Below, in pieces: positions 42,886-51,190 of a stretch of 64,000 bases of DNA. The DNA comes from Gp6-AA40 sp035571515 (GTDB lineage: Bacteria; Acidobacteriota; Vicinamibacteria; Vicinamibacterales; UBA2999). Numbering within the stretch: the stretch's first letter is position 1; every line of letters starts with the position of its first letter. The position numbers were made by a program, and so were the translations under genes. The stretch is from the NCBI GenBank assembly GCA_035571515.1, contig DATNCQ010000194.1:32842-96841 (forward strand). The letters run 5' to 3'. The notes beneath the pieces are model-generated. The model saw only the letters and a list, made by a program, of their open reading frames with translations. It searched no databases and was not told the origin of the DNA.

Positions 42886-43392
42886 ATGCCACACTCCGCC
42901 GCGCCGCCCGTCTTCCGCTCCATTCTGTGTCCGGTCGATTTCTCCGCCAACTCCCGCGCGGCGCTGCGCTACGCCTCGATGCTGGCGCGCCTTGCCGATG
43001 CCCATCTGCTCGTCCTCTACGTGGAGGACCCGCTGCTGGTCGCGGCGATGGCGACGCGGACGTCGGCGGCCGTGCTGGCGCTGGCAGGCAAAGACGAGCT
43101 GCGGAGCTTCGTCACGCGCGCGCTCCGCGGGGCCACGCCGGCGGTTGCGACGACGCTGATGACGAAGGCCGGGAAACCTGCCCAGGAAATCGTCAAGGCC
43201 GCCGGGCACCTCGGTAGCGACCTCATCGTGATCGGCTACCGGGGCGCGGGTCGCGCTGCGCGGCTGATCTTTGGATCGACGACCGAGGGTGTCGTCCATG
43301 CGTCCGCCGTGCCTGTGCTCGCGATTCCGCCGGCGCGCCGCAGCGCGCGGCTGCCCCGCGCGCGTCGGGTTGGCCTCGAGCGCGCATCCTAG
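42886..43392 (+). CDS. Universal stress protein (single domain)
   Basis: 168 aa from ATG 42886; the predicted promoter start lies downstream of the earlier ATG at 42841, which rules that one out. Usp fold: ILCPVDFSANSRAALRYASML, DLIVIGYRGAGRAARLIFGST, where the ATP motif G-X2-G-X9-G(S/T) is kept (GYRGAGRAARLIFGST), and VPVLAIPP. A short basic tail (ARRSARLPRARRVGLE) is extra. Likely cytoplasmic stress-survival protein in the same sigma54 regulon as 35497. Confidence 0.9.
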   Translation: MPHSAAPPVFRSILCPVDFSANSRAALRYASMLARLADAHLLVLYVEDPLLVAAMATRTSAAVLALAGKDELRSFVTRALRGATPAVATTLMTKAGKPAQEIVKAAGHLGSDLIVIGYRGAGRAARLIFGSTTEGVVHASAVPVLAIPPARRSARLPRARRVGLERAS

Positions 43393-43564
43393 GCGGCTTT
43401 TCGTCGAAAGTTGGTAGAAGTCGCGGATCGCCGCACGATGCAGCCGCGCGGCCCCGGCGGAGATGCAACCGTCGAGCCGTCGCGCAGCACCAGATCGGCA
43501 GCGTCATCCCCGGCGGCAATCATGAGCGCATCTCCGCACGCGGCAGGTCGCCGCAATACTCGGC

Positions 43565-44002
43565 TCATGCTGCCTTGAGCGCGCGCAGCCGCTCGGCGGT
43601 CCTGCGGAGCTCGGCGTACTGGTGCTCGACGAGTGCGCGCGCGGTGGGCGGGAGCATGCCGTCGAGTGCGTTCGTGTACACGCCGCGCGAAAACTGTTCG
43701 CCGCGCTCGGCCTCATGCAGCGCGGCAGTCGCGTCGCCCCGGGAGAGTGCGCTCCGCAGATCGAACCACGTGCGATGCAGCGCGCCGGCCGCGGTGCCCT
43801 CGTGCGCGCTCGCGCCACCGAGCCGCTGGGCGTGCGGCAGCAGATCCGAGGCAAATTTCGCCCGCTGCCATGCCAGGTCGAGGAACAGCGACTTGATCGC
43901 CGCATCCGCCGTGTGGTCCGCGATGTGTCGGTACCCGCGCTCCGCGTCCTTGCAGGTCTCGATCAGGTGATTCAGGACGGCACGCTCGCTTCGATCGGTC
44001 AT
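43565..44002 (-). CDS. PA2169-like four-helix-bundle protein (DUF2383)
   Basis: 145 aa, start MTDRSERAV. All-helical with the acidic and histidine residues typical of the PA2169/DUF2383 ferritin-like family: ETCKDAERGYRHIADHT, DLAWQRAKFASDLLP, EAERGEQ and EHQYAELRR. The Glu/His positions would allow a di-metal site. Such genes accompany stress proteins and are often controlled by general stress factors. Last gene of the TonB-like operon 45375-43565, 13 bp after the preceding stop. Confidence 0.8.
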   Translation of the reverse strand: MTDRSERAVLNHLIETCKDAERGYRHIADHTADAAIKSLFLDLAWQRAKFASDLLPHAQRLGGASAHEGTAAGALHRTWFDLRSALSRGDATAALHEAERGEQFSRGVYTNALDGMLPPTARALVEHQYAELRRTAERLRALKAA

Positions 44003-44015
44003 GGCAGTCTCCTTC

Positions 44016-44612
44016 CTACTCGGTTGCAACGGGCGATGTCACGACGTCGGGAACGAAGTCGACGACGATGCCGGCGTCGATGTCCCACAACAGCAGATCG
44101 TGGGCGGCAAGCCGGTAGTCGAGTTCGGCCGGCAGCTTGGGAAGGCCGAGACGGACGTCCGCAGCAATCCGGTACACCGGGACCATCGTGTAGGGCTCGT
44201 TGACGGTCGGATGCATCCCGCGCGGCACCGGCACCCCGCCGTTCAACGCGCTCAGGAAGCGCTCGCCATCGCGCTCGCCAATCGCGTCCGCCATCATCCA
44301 GCGGAACAGCGTCGCAATCTCCGGCGTGAAGATCTCCCCCTGCTGCGCGGTGCGCCTGGCGCTGCGCATCGCGGCAGCGAGATAGTTCCGGGTCAGCAGC
44401 CTCGACAGCGGGTCCGTGGCCGCCATCGCAAGCGGCGCCGCCAGACGCCGATGCAGGACCGCATAGCTCTCCACGCGCTCGTGAAAGACCCGCAACGCGG
44501 CATCGGCGTCGTACACCGGATATTGCGCACGTGCCTGCGGCGCTGCCGTCAGGGCCGCCGTCGCAATCGCGGCGCCGGCCATCACTCGCAGGCATGACGC
44601 GTGATGTCTCAT
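44016..44612 (-). CDS. Secreted protein of unknown function
   Basis: 198 aa with a signal peptide (RVMAGAAIATAALTAAPQARA). The mature part is helical with RRLAAPLAMAATDPLSRLL, a metal-poor FTPEIATLFRWMMADAIGERD and a closing beta-like VYRIAADVRLGLPKLPAELDYRL. It has no cysteines. I recognise no family. It lies between a TonB-like gene (25 bp upstream) and a four-helix-bundle gene in one operon, so an envelope role is likely. Confidence 0.72.
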   Translation of the reverse strand: MRHHASCLRVMAGAAIATAALTAAPQARAQYPVYDADAALRVFHERVESYAVLHRRLAAPLAMAATDPLSRLLTRNYLAAAMRSARRTAQQGEIFTPEIATLFRWMMADAIGERDGERFLSALNGGVPVPRGMHPTVNEPYTMVPVYRIAADVRLGLPKLPAELDYRLAAHDLLLWDIDAGIVVDFVPDVVTSPVATE

Positions 44613-44637
44613 CGCACACCTCCTCGGCGCCCGGTCC

Positions 44638-45375
44638 TCAGGAGCGCCGCTTCTGCTTGTCCTCGAAGTGGAACCAGAGGCTGACGGTCAACTCGAACGC
44701 CGTTGGCGTGCCGTTCAATTTCAACGGTTCGTATTCCCATTGCCGCACCGCGTCGGTCGCCGCCTTCGCGAGCAGGGGATGGCCGCGGAGCACCTTCAGG
44801 CTCTGCACGCGGCCGTGTTCGTCCACGATGGCGTCGAGGATGACGATGCCGTCGATCGCCGCCACCTGCGCGATGGCGGGGTAGACGGGCTCGACACGCT
44901 TCAGCAGGGCCGGCGTCGAGACTTGTCCGCCTATCCGTACCGGTTCGTGCACGGCCGGTGGAGGCGGCGGCGGCCCTTCGACGATCACCGGAACCGAGCC
45001 GACGACCCCGCTGACGATGCCGCCTTCGACGCCGCCGGGAACGCCCACGTCGGCAATGGCGGCGCCGATCGGCTCCGGCACAATCTCCGGAGGCGCCTCA
45101 ATCGGCGCGACAAAGGCATTGGGCTGCGGGGACGTCGGCTGCGGCGCGCGAGCCGCAGGCGCCGGCGGGGGCGGCGGGGGCGGCGGCGCAACCGCCGGCA
45201 TCTCGGCGACGAACGCGAGGACGTCGGGAACCGCCGGCAGCTCGCGCGATGCGACGAGGAACGACATCAGCGCGATGACCGCCAGGGCGGTCCCCTGGAT
45301 GCTCGTTGACACCAGGATCGGGATGGCGGGCGTGCTTGGCACGTGCTGCACCTTTCCGGTGATCAAATCGAACAT
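44638..45375 (-). CDS. TonB-like energy transducer
   Basis: 245 aa, start MFDLITGKVQHVPSTP with GGAGG 5-9 nt upstream. One N-terminal membrane helix (STSIQGTALAVIALMSFLVA), then a proline-rich spacer with an eight-proline run, and a TonB C-terminal domain (LLKRVEPVYPAIAQVAAIDG, VILDAIVDEHGRV, AVRQWEYEPLKLNG). This is the acidobacterial-type energy transducer. It would connect the proton motive force to an outer-membrane receptor, not encoded nearby. Has a well-formed sigma54 promoter. Confidence 0.88.
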   Translation of the reverse strand: MFDLITGKVQHVPSTPAIPILVSTSIQGTALAVIALMSFLVASRELPAVPDVLAFVAEMPAVAPPPPPPPPAPAARAPQPTSPQPNAFVAPIEAPPEIVPEPIGAAIADVGVPGGVEGGIVSGVVGSVPVIVEGPPPPPPAVHEPVRIGGQVSTPALLKRVEPVYPAIAQVAAIDGIVILDAIVDEHGRVQSLKVLRGHPLLAKAATDAVRQWEYEPLKLNGTPTAFELTVSLWFHFEDKQKRRS

Positions 45376-45404
45376 GGCGTCCTCCACGATGACGTTCCTG
45401 CACG

Positions 45405-45419
45405 GCAACGGACGTGCCG
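45405..45419 (-). promoter_or_regulatory. Sigma54 promoter of the TonB-like operon
   Basis: Minus strand CGGCAC-GTCCG-TTGC, a full -24/-12 match except the first base. Start predicted near 45393, giving an 18-nt leader that carries GGAGG before ATG 45375. Confidence 0.7.
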
Positions 45420-45490
45420 CCGCGGAGGACGCGCTGCGCGCGAAATCCCTCGTCTTCGAAGTGGCGTCGGTTCATCCCTCGCGGGTCACA

Positions 45491-45502
45491 GGGAAAAATC
45501 CC
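45491..45502. promoter_or_regulatory. AT-core motif upstream of the TonB-like operon
   Basis: GGGAAAAATCCC, about 72-97 bp upstream of the -24/-12 promoter of the TonB-like operon. Same type as the elements at 35396, 37394 and 39677. Enhancer function inferred. Confidence 0.4.
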
Positions 45503-45744
45503 GTGCGAGTGCGGACTCTTCGCTGCCGGCCGCGTCTGGCCGCTGTCCGGACCGTCCCTTCGTCATCGGCGTCGTGGGATGAGGCTTTGCATCCTCGGGG
45601 TGGAAAGGAGGGCGGTGCCCTCTTCGCGCGAACAGGTGGGCAGTCGCCGCGACGTGTGGTGTCAGCGAAGAAATCCGCACAGGCGGCGTGAATATCCGCG
45701 CAGGACGTCGAAAGCGATCGAAGTACGGCTGAGGGTGCGTGCCC

Positions 45745-46350
45745 CTACTGCGGCCAGGTGGCCGTAGCGTCGAAGTTGATGATCCCCTGCGCCGGTTCCG
45801 TCGGAACCATGGGACGCAGATAGGGCTTGCCTGACGTCTTGTGACAGCCGTAACAGGCTTGCAGCGTCTCGCGGTACGCCGCAGAGAACGCGGCTGGATT
45901 CTGCGCCTGGATCGCCTCGGCGACGGCCCTGAACGCGCTCGTGTCGATGCTTTCGAAGATCGGCACCAGGTTCACGTCGTTGCCGTCGGGTCCCTTCCGC
46001 ACGGGCCGCAACTGGATCGTCCAGAGGATGTGCGCGCGTGATTCCTCGAAGTAGAACTGGGCCAGCGGCCAGTTCTTTTTTTCGCCCGCGAACCAGAGAT
46101 TGGTCCAGTGATAGCCGACGTCGGACATCGAGTGCGACTGCGATGGCGCGTTGGTCTTCAGGCGGGCGACGTCCGCGCGCAACCCGTCGAGCGTATCTTT
46201 CGCTCCGCCCTCGTCCACGGCATTGGCCGGCCTCTGGCCCGCCGCCGAGGTGACATCGTTCCGATGAAGGTAGGCGACCGCGCCTCCGCCAATCAACGCG
46301 CCGATGATCGCGGGAAGGATGACCCGTGCGAGTGCGTTCGATGCTGCCAT
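45745..46350 (-). CDS. Membrane-anchored single-haem protein
   Basis: 201 aa with an N-terminal membrane segment (RVILPAIIGALIGGGAVAYL) and one CXXCH haem site (CYGCH) near the C-terminus, in a four-helix layout (WTNLWFAGEKKNWPLAQFYF, AVAEAIQAQNPAAFSAAYRET). This is a class II/cytochrome c-prime-like arrangement with the haem in the last helix. Conserved in Acidobacteriota in my recollection, role unknown. Divergent from the amino-acid-binding protein gene by ~40 bp. Confidence 0.8.
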   Translation of the reverse strand: MAASNALARVILPAIIGALIGGGAVAYLHRNDVTSAAGQRPANAVDEGGAKDTLDGLRADVARLKTNAPSQSHSMSDVGYHWTNLWFAGEKKNWPLAQFYFEESRAHILWTIQLRPVRKGPDGNDVNLVPIFESIDTSAFRAVAEAIQAQNPAAFSAAYRETLQACYGCHKTSGKPYLRPMVPTEPAQGIINFDATATWPQ

Positions 46351-46390
46351 GGCTCCCTCACTGCCGTTGTACGATGTGCGCCTTCACATT

Positions 46391-47401
46391 ATGTGGCGGT
46401 CCGTCTCGACGCTCCTCATCACCGCCATGGTATCGGCATCATGCGGCGGCGCTGCTCCGGGATCGCGCGTCTCGCGCATCCGCCAGCGCGGTGTCCTCGT
46501 GTGTGGGGTCTTCCCGGGGATCGCCGGCTTCGCCCAGGTGGACCGGCAGGGCCACTATACCGGCTTTGACGTCGACTTCTGCCGCGCCGTCGCGGCCGCC
46601 ATCGTCGGATCCGCCGAGCGGATTCGGTATCAGCAGGCCGACTCCATTGAGGTACTTCAGCGCTCCAGCGATATCGACATCGTGTCGCGCCGCTTGACAT
46701 GGTCGCTGCGGCGCGAAGGGCTGCACGTCCTGTTCGGCCCGGTCACGTTCTACGACGGCCAGGGATTTCTCGTCCCCGAGCGCCTCCACATCGATCGCGT
46801 GCCGCAGCTGGCAGGCGCCCCCGTCTGCGTCGCCGAGGGCTCGGAACACGATGTCACGCTGACCGCGTACTTCCGACGACACCAGATCGCGCTCGACAAA
46901 GTTGCCGTCGTGGACGGATCGGCTGGAGGGCGTGCGCTGGCGGATGGGCGTTGTCAGGCATTGAGCGCCGACGTGTCCGAACTGGCCTCCGTCCGCAGCA
47001 CGCTGGACAATCCGCGAGGCTTCCGCATTCTCGCCGAGCGGATCTCGCAGGAGCCGCTCGCGCAGCTCGTACGCGCCGAGGACGTCGACCTGTTCAACGT
47101 CCTGCGCTGGACCGTCTTCGCGATGATCGCGGCGGAGGAGCTCGGGATCACGTCGGCCAACATCTCGGAGATGGCGGCGCAGGACAATCCCGACGTCGCG
47201 CGGCTGCTCGGGGTGAGTGCCGGGAACGGCGCCGCACTGGGCCTCGACGAAGCGTGGGCCCGCCACGTCATCGCAGACGTCGGCAATTACGGCGAAGTGT
47301 TCGAGCGCAACCTCGGAATGGCCACGCCCATCGCGCTCGAGCGCGGGCTCAACGCACCGTGGAGTCGGGGCGGCCTACTGTACGCGCCACCGCTGAAATA
47401 G
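46391..47401 (+). CDS. Amino acid ABC transporter substrate-binding protein
   Basis: 336 aa. After a signal-like N-terminus ending in a Cys (SASCGGA, a loose lipobox) comes GVLVCGVFPGIAGFAQVD, TGFDVDFCRAVAAAIVG and WTVFAMIAAEELGI, the pattern of general L-amino-acid-binding proteins (AapJ/BztA). No permease or ATPase gene is adjacent, so it is an orphan here. The last 53 bp overlap the 3' end of the convergent gene 47349. Start placed at ATG 46391 because earlier ones lie in the divergent neighbour. Confidence 0.85.
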   Translation: MWRSVSTLLITAMVSASCGGAAPGSRVSRIRQRGVLVCGVFPGIAGFAQVDRQGHYTGFDVDFCRAVAAAIVGSAERIRYQQADSIEVLQRSSDIDIVSRRLTWSLRREGLHVLFGPVTFYDGQGFLVPERLHIDRVPQLAGAPVCVAEGSEHDVTLTAYFRRHQIALDKVAVVDGSAGGRALADGRCQALSADVSELASVRSTLDNPRGFRILAERISQEPLAQLVRAEDVDLFNVLRWTVFAMIAAEELGITSANISEMAAQDNPDVARLLGVSAGNGAALGLDEAWARHVIADVGNYGEVFERNLGMATPIALERGLNAPWSRGGLLYAPPLK

Positions 47402-47939
47402 CCGCGAGACCGAAGCAGGCCGCCAACAGGAAGAACGTCGGCTTGGCCGAATCCGTCGGCGCCGTGCTGCCGCTCCCCGCGCCGGGTTCACTCGCGGCGG
47501 GGGTGGACGCGGTGGCGTCCGTGGTGTCGGCGTTCGCCTTCGGCTCCATCTTGACGTTGAGCTCGACGGCGCCCTTCGACTGGCGAGGGATGTAGCCGAC
47601 CTTGATCGTCTTATAGCCCGCCGCGGTGACCATGACTTCCATCTGCCTGGTGTCGATGGGCCGCGAGCTGACTTCCAGAATCGCGGCGCCGATGTCCGGG
47701 CTCCGGAAATGCCCCGGGGCGTCGCCCTGGAACGGAATGACAATCCCGGTGAACGGATCGACGATGGTGACGTACGGCTTTTTCTGGATCGGCCTGCCCG
47801 TCCGCGCGTCCTTGACGCGGGCAAAGTAGACGAGTTCCACCGGCCCGCGGGACGCCGGAAGGAAGAAGGCCTGACCATTGGCGAGGAGCGTTCCTGCGCT
47901 GGCAACGAAGAGAGCCGCAACGATCGCCAGTTTCTTCAT
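47349..47939 (-). CDS. Secreted protein with C-terminal membrane segment
   Basis: 196 aa, start MKKLAIVAALFVASAGTLLA with GGAGGAG upstream. The central part (VKDARTGRPIQKKPYVTIVD, MEVMVTAAGYKTIKVGYIPR) resembles a carboxypeptidase-regulatory/PEGA-like beta fold. The end is a Ser/Thr/Ala/Pro-rich linker, a ~20-residue hydrophobic helix (PTFFLLAACFGLAAISAVA) and a short basic tail, a tripartite sorting-signal layout. Last gene of the flavoprotein operon; 11 bp after the preceding stop. Confidence 0.72.
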   Translation of the reverse strand: MKKLAIVAALFVASAGTLLANGQAFFLPASRGPVELVYFARVKDARTGRPIQKKPYVTIVDPFTGIVIPFQGDAPGHFRSPDIGAAILEVSSRPIDTRQMEVMVTAAGYKTIKVGYIPRQSKGAVELNVKMEPKANADTTDATASTPAASEPGAGSGSTAPTDSAKPTFFLLAACFGLAAISAVARTVGRPDSTVR

Positions 47940-47950
47940 CTGCTCCTCCA

Positions 47951-48262
47951 TTACGAGACGAACCACCGGCGCTCGTAAATCAGCATCCCGACCACCACGG
48001 CCGCCGGGATGATCCATGCCCAGCCGGGCCAGAGACGCTCCGCCGTATTCCGTGGCACCGCGAAGGCGATCGCCGCGCTGGCAAGCGCCGAGGTGGCAAT
48101 CCAGCCGTACCACAGTATTACCACGCCGAGGTTGTCGTTGCGCAGGAAGTGGAACTGCCTGACCTCCGGATAATACCGGAACAGCGCCAGATCGTAGTAA
48201 AAGGCGGCGACGTAAAACACGCCAAACATGATGGAGAAGATGGTCAGCCTTGAACCCGTCAT
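47951..48262 (-). CDS. Small three-helix membrane protein
   Basis: 103 aa, start overlapping the previous stop by ATGA. Helices: FSIMFGVFYVAAFYYDLALF, LGVVILWYGWIATSALASA and WAWIIPAAVVVGMLIY. No catalytic residues recognised. Third gene of the operon with the Tat flavoprotein and the 157-aa membrane protein; probably part of one membrane complex. Confidence 0.75.
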   Translation of the reverse strand: MTGSRLTIFSIMFGVFYVAAFYYDLALFRYYPEVRQFHFLRNDNLGVVILWYGWIATSALASAAIAFAVPRNTAERLWPGWAWIIPAAVVVGMLIYERRWFVS

Positions 48263-48732
48263 GATGGCAGCAGTCCTCTGATGTCGTTGAGCACGTGTCC
48301 GACGATGAAGCTCCACCAGACGAAGAACGCGAGGAGCCACGTCAGGTAGCGGCGTGCCGCGGCCGTGTCCGGTCCTTGGCGCTTCCGCCAGAACTGCCAG
48401 TACACGGGCAGCAGTCCCAACCCGATCGCGACGAGGTGCTCCTTGATTTCGAACACGCCGTTCGCGGCGGAGTTCTGCGTGTCCTCGAGCGCCGGCCGCA
48501 CGTCGATCCGGTACTGGGGATAGAGCAGCGCGCCGCCGATGGCGGTAACCGCGAACAGCACCACGATGGGCGTCGCATACGCCGTGGCGTCGACGCCGCG
48601 GAACCGGTTGACGAACGTCCATCGGCCGTTTGCCGCCGGCGCGATCGTCAGCACGCTGAGCGCCTGGTGCGTGATCGCCCCGAGGAGGGCGACCGCCAGC
48701 AACCCGTGAAGAATGAGCAGGACGACAATCAT
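48259..48732 (-). CDS. Four-helix membrane protein, possible haem-binding
   Basis: 157 aa with helices VVLLILHGLLAVALLGAITH, TPIVVLFAVTAIGGALL, EIKEHLVAIGLGLLPVYWQF and LLAFFVWWSFIVGHVL. Histidines within or at the ends of helices (H9, H22, H102, H149) could ligate haem, as in small membrane cytochromes. Overlaps both neighbours by ATGA (48259 and 48729). Together with the flavoprotein it may form an electron-transfer unit; inference only. Confidence 0.75.
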   Translation of the reverse strand: MIVVLLILHGLLAVALLGAITHQALSVLTIAPAANGRWTFVNRFRGVDATAYATPIVVLFAVTAIGGALLYPQYRIDVRPALEDTQNSAANGVFEIKEHLVAIGLGLLPVYWQFWRKRQGPDTAAARRYLTWLLAFFVWWSFIVGHVLNDIRGLLPS

Positions 48733-50189
48733 CGTGCCGGCCCTGTCTGCTGCTCGGGCCACGCCCGGCCGATGGCGGTCAGCACTTCGCGCGCGGCGCG
48801 CTCGCCCGACTCCAGCGCCCCTTCCATCCAACTGGTCCAGACCGACGTGTGTTCCCCGGCAAAGTGAAGGCCGTTTTCCGCGGACGCGAGCATCGGCATC
48901 AGCGTCGTCATTTGCCCTGGACGATACACAGCGAATGCGCCCCGCGTCCAGGGCTCGGCGCTCCAGCGGTAGACGGCGCCCTTCTCGAACGCGGATCGAA
49001 TATCCGGAAACGCGTCCGCGACCAGATCGATGCCCGCGGAGAGGCTCGCCTCCGGCGTCATCCCGAGCGTGCGGCGGCCCATCTCGCCTGCAGTCGTGGC
49101 CGCGAGAATCCCGCGCGAGGACGCGGTCTCGTCGTTGACGGCATCCCAGACTTCGGTCGCCCGGTCGGTTCTCGCGGCACCGCTCAAGCCTGCCGCCTTC
49201 CAGAATGGGCGCTTCACCTGCAACAGGAAGCGGACGCCATCGTAGTACGACAGCTGCTCGATGGCCTGTTCCTTCGGGCGGGACAATCGAGGTTTCATCT
49301 CAATCTGCCGCATCGTGCTCGCCGGCACGGCGAACACCACGCGCGCGGCCGCCACGCTCTTCATGGCTGCACCGTCGCGATAGTCCACGCGGAATCGTGT
49401 CGACTGACGTTCGACCCGCAGCACCGGCGCATTGTAGCGGATGATCCCGCCGAGCGCCGCCGCCATCGCACCCGGCAACCGGTCCATGCCGCCGCCGATC
49501 TTGTAGCGCTGCGTCGACGCGCGCAGCATGGCGTATTGACGCAGCACGTAGAGCGCCGACACGGTGCTGGCATCGCCGCCCACCGTCATGAGCTTGACGG
49601 CGTCCGGGGAGGCGCCCCGCGATCGCAGCCACTCCGGCCACGTGACCCGTTCGTACGCCTCCCACCGGGCAAAGGCGGCCGGGGAGGCGCGCGGGTCGCC
49701 GAGCTCGCGCGGCAGATCACCGACGTACCGCTCCAGCAGTTCCGCCGGCGTCGTCATCTGTTCGCCGGGCTTCAAGTCCAGCATCCACGCACGCTGGTCC
49801 TGCAGCGTGCTCGCGGGCCGGCCGTTGATGGCCGTCACGTCGGCGCCAGACATTGCGATCGGCACAAGCGGCAGCTTGTAGGCGCGTGCCGCTCGCAGTA
49901 CCGCCCCGTGTACACCCGCGAAGCGTGTCGGGCCAGCCTCCGCATGCAGCCCCTCGTCAAACGGTGCCCGCACAGTGAGGACACGACCGCCCGGACGTGC
50001 CCGGGCCTCCAGAACGATGACCGGTGTGCCGGCCTTGTGCAGAAGATCAGCTGTGCGCAGGCCGGCGAGGCCGGCGCCGACGACCACGACCGGATCGGCA
50101 TCGAGCGCTGGCGTGGAGACGCCACGAACGGCGGCCACGGCGAGAGGAAGCCCGCTCGCCGCCTGCTGAAGAAATCGTCTGCGATTCAT
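48729..50189 (-). CDS. Tat-exported FAD-dependent amine oxidase
   Basis: 486 aa. Twin-arginine signal (MNRRRFLQQAASGLPLAVAA), then the FAD dinucleotide-binding motif VVVVGAGLAGLRTADLL and GGRVLTVR, characteristic of monoamine-oxidase/phytoene-desaturase-type flavoenzymes. The C-terminal motif ENGLHFAGEHTSVWTSWMEG binds the flavin in this family. Periplasmic action is implied by the Tat signal. It starts a four-gene operon with two small membrane proteins and a secreted protein, each overlapping the next by 4 bp except the last. Substrate unknown. Confidence 0.9.
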   Translation of the reverse strand: MNRRRFLQQAASGLPLAVAAVRGVSTPALDADPVVVVGAGLAGLRTADLLHKAGTPVIVLEARARPGGRVLTVRAPFDEGLHAEAGPTRFAGVHGAVLRAARAYKLPLVPIAMSGADVTAINGRPASTLQDQRAWMLDLKPGEQMTTPAELLERYVGDLPRELGDPRASPAAFARWEAYERVTWPEWLRSRGASPDAVKLMTVGGDASTVSALYVLRQYAMLRASTQRYKIGGGMDRLPGAMAAALGGIIRYNAPVLRVERQSTRFRVDYRDGAAMKSVAAARVVFAVPASTMRQIEMKPRLSRPKEQAIEQLSYYDGVRFLLQVKRPFWKAAGLSGAARTDRATEVWDAVNDETASSRGILAATTAGEMGRRTLGMTPEASLSAGIDLVADAFPDIRSAFEKGAVYRWSAEPWTRGAFAVYRPGQMTTLMPMLASAENGLHFAGEHTSVWTSWMEGALESGERAAREVLTAIGRAWPEQQTGPAR

Positions 50190-50270
50190 GTCCTGCGAAT
50201 GCTGTTGGCGCGTGCGCCCCCGATCATCTCCGGTCAGGTTTTCATTAGGGCCAGGCGACGAGCCGCCCGT

Positions 50271-51062
50271 TCACCGCGCGGCGATCGATTGCTTGATCAT
50301 CTCCACCGTGCGCCCGATATTCTTGTCGAGCAGCGCACGGCCGATCTCCGGGGTCGACCCCCGCGGATCGCCCTGGATGCCGTTCTTGTCGTCCTGCGCG
50401 ACGATCTTGTCGTTGCGCACCATCGAGGGATCGACCGCCATCATCTGCGAGGTGTCGCGCGGGTCGGCGTGGTTGCCGATCTGCTCGCGCCTGATCCCGC
50501 GCGCCATCATGATCGCCGCGTCGCCGTCGGGATCGCTGCGGTAATACCCCGGGATCGCGTGCACCCGCGCGCCGGTGCCGGCCCACTCGGCGGTGAGCTT
50601 CGCGGCGACGGCATTCTGTCCGTCCTGATTGGGGCCGCTGTCGCCAATGAAGACGATGTTCGTGAAGCCGTGCTGCTTCAGGCTCCGCGCCGCGTATTCG
50701 AGCACCTGCCGGAAGACCGGATCGGGGATGCTGATGGTCCCGGGAAAGCGCATATGGCCGGCCGGCGGATCGATGGTGCCTTCGGGCGTATAGGCGATCA
50801 CGGGCGCCACCAGCGCGTTGCCGAGGCGCCGCGCGATCACCTCGGCATTGGCGGCGACGCGCACATTGTGCTTGCCGATCGCCATGTGCGGGCCGTTCTG
50901 CTCGGTGCCGCCGGTCGGGATGATGATCGTGGTCTTTCCCGCCGCCATCGCGTCGCGGACTTCCGTCCAGGTCAGCCTCTCCAGCAAGACCGTGTCCGGA
51001 GTTTGTGCGGACGCCGCACCGGCAACACCCAGCAGCAGAACTGCGAGCAGGCAGCGGACCAT
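50271..51062 (-). CDS. Secreted creatininase-like protein with altered metal site
   Basis: 263 aa, signal peptide (MVRCLLAVLLLGVAGAASA) and AGGAG upstream. Creatininase family layout: IIPTGGTEQNGPHMAIGKHN, PEGTIDPPAGHMRFPGTIS, ITNIVFIGD-type strand. Compared with the canonical E/H/D ligand set, the GTD Asp has become His (GKHN), NGHGGN reads GDSGPN with the His lost, and GxxETS reads PRDTS. Catalysis may therefore be absent or different. Widespread as secreted paralogues in Acidobacteriota; substrate unknown. Confidence 0.82.
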   Translation of the reverse strand: MVRCLLAVLLLGVAGAASAQTPDTVLLERLTWTEVRDAMAAGKTTIIIPTGGTEQNGPHMAIGKHNVRVAANAEVIARRLGNALVAPVIAYTPEGTIDPPAGHMRFPGTISIPDPVFRQVLEYAARSLKQHGFTNIVFIGDSGPNQDGQNAVAAKLTAEWAGTGARVHAIPGYYRSDPDGDAAIMMARGIRREQIGNHADPRDTSQMMAVDPSMVRNDKIVAQDDKNGIQGDPRGSTPEIGRALLDKNIGRTVEMIKQSIAAR

Positions 51063-51190
51063 GGCGATCTCCTTTGAATCAGAAGAACCGGGCATCGACC
51101 GACCGGGGTTGTCCCTACCGAAAAGTCCGGACGCATTGTACTGATTGGTGTCCGGCCCATCGACGGCCAGGCTCCCCGTCGGATGTTGTC

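Larger units (their letters stand above)
45376..45744. other. Regulatory region between TonB-like and cytochrome genes
   Basis: 369 bp without a supportable gene. It holds the minus-strand -24/-12 promoter at 45405-45419, GCGCGCGAAATCCC near 45436 and the near-palindrome GGGAAAAATCCC at 45491-45502. Further GAAATCCGC and AATATCCGC words occur near 45670-45700. The rest shows nothing I recognise. Confidence 0.55.
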
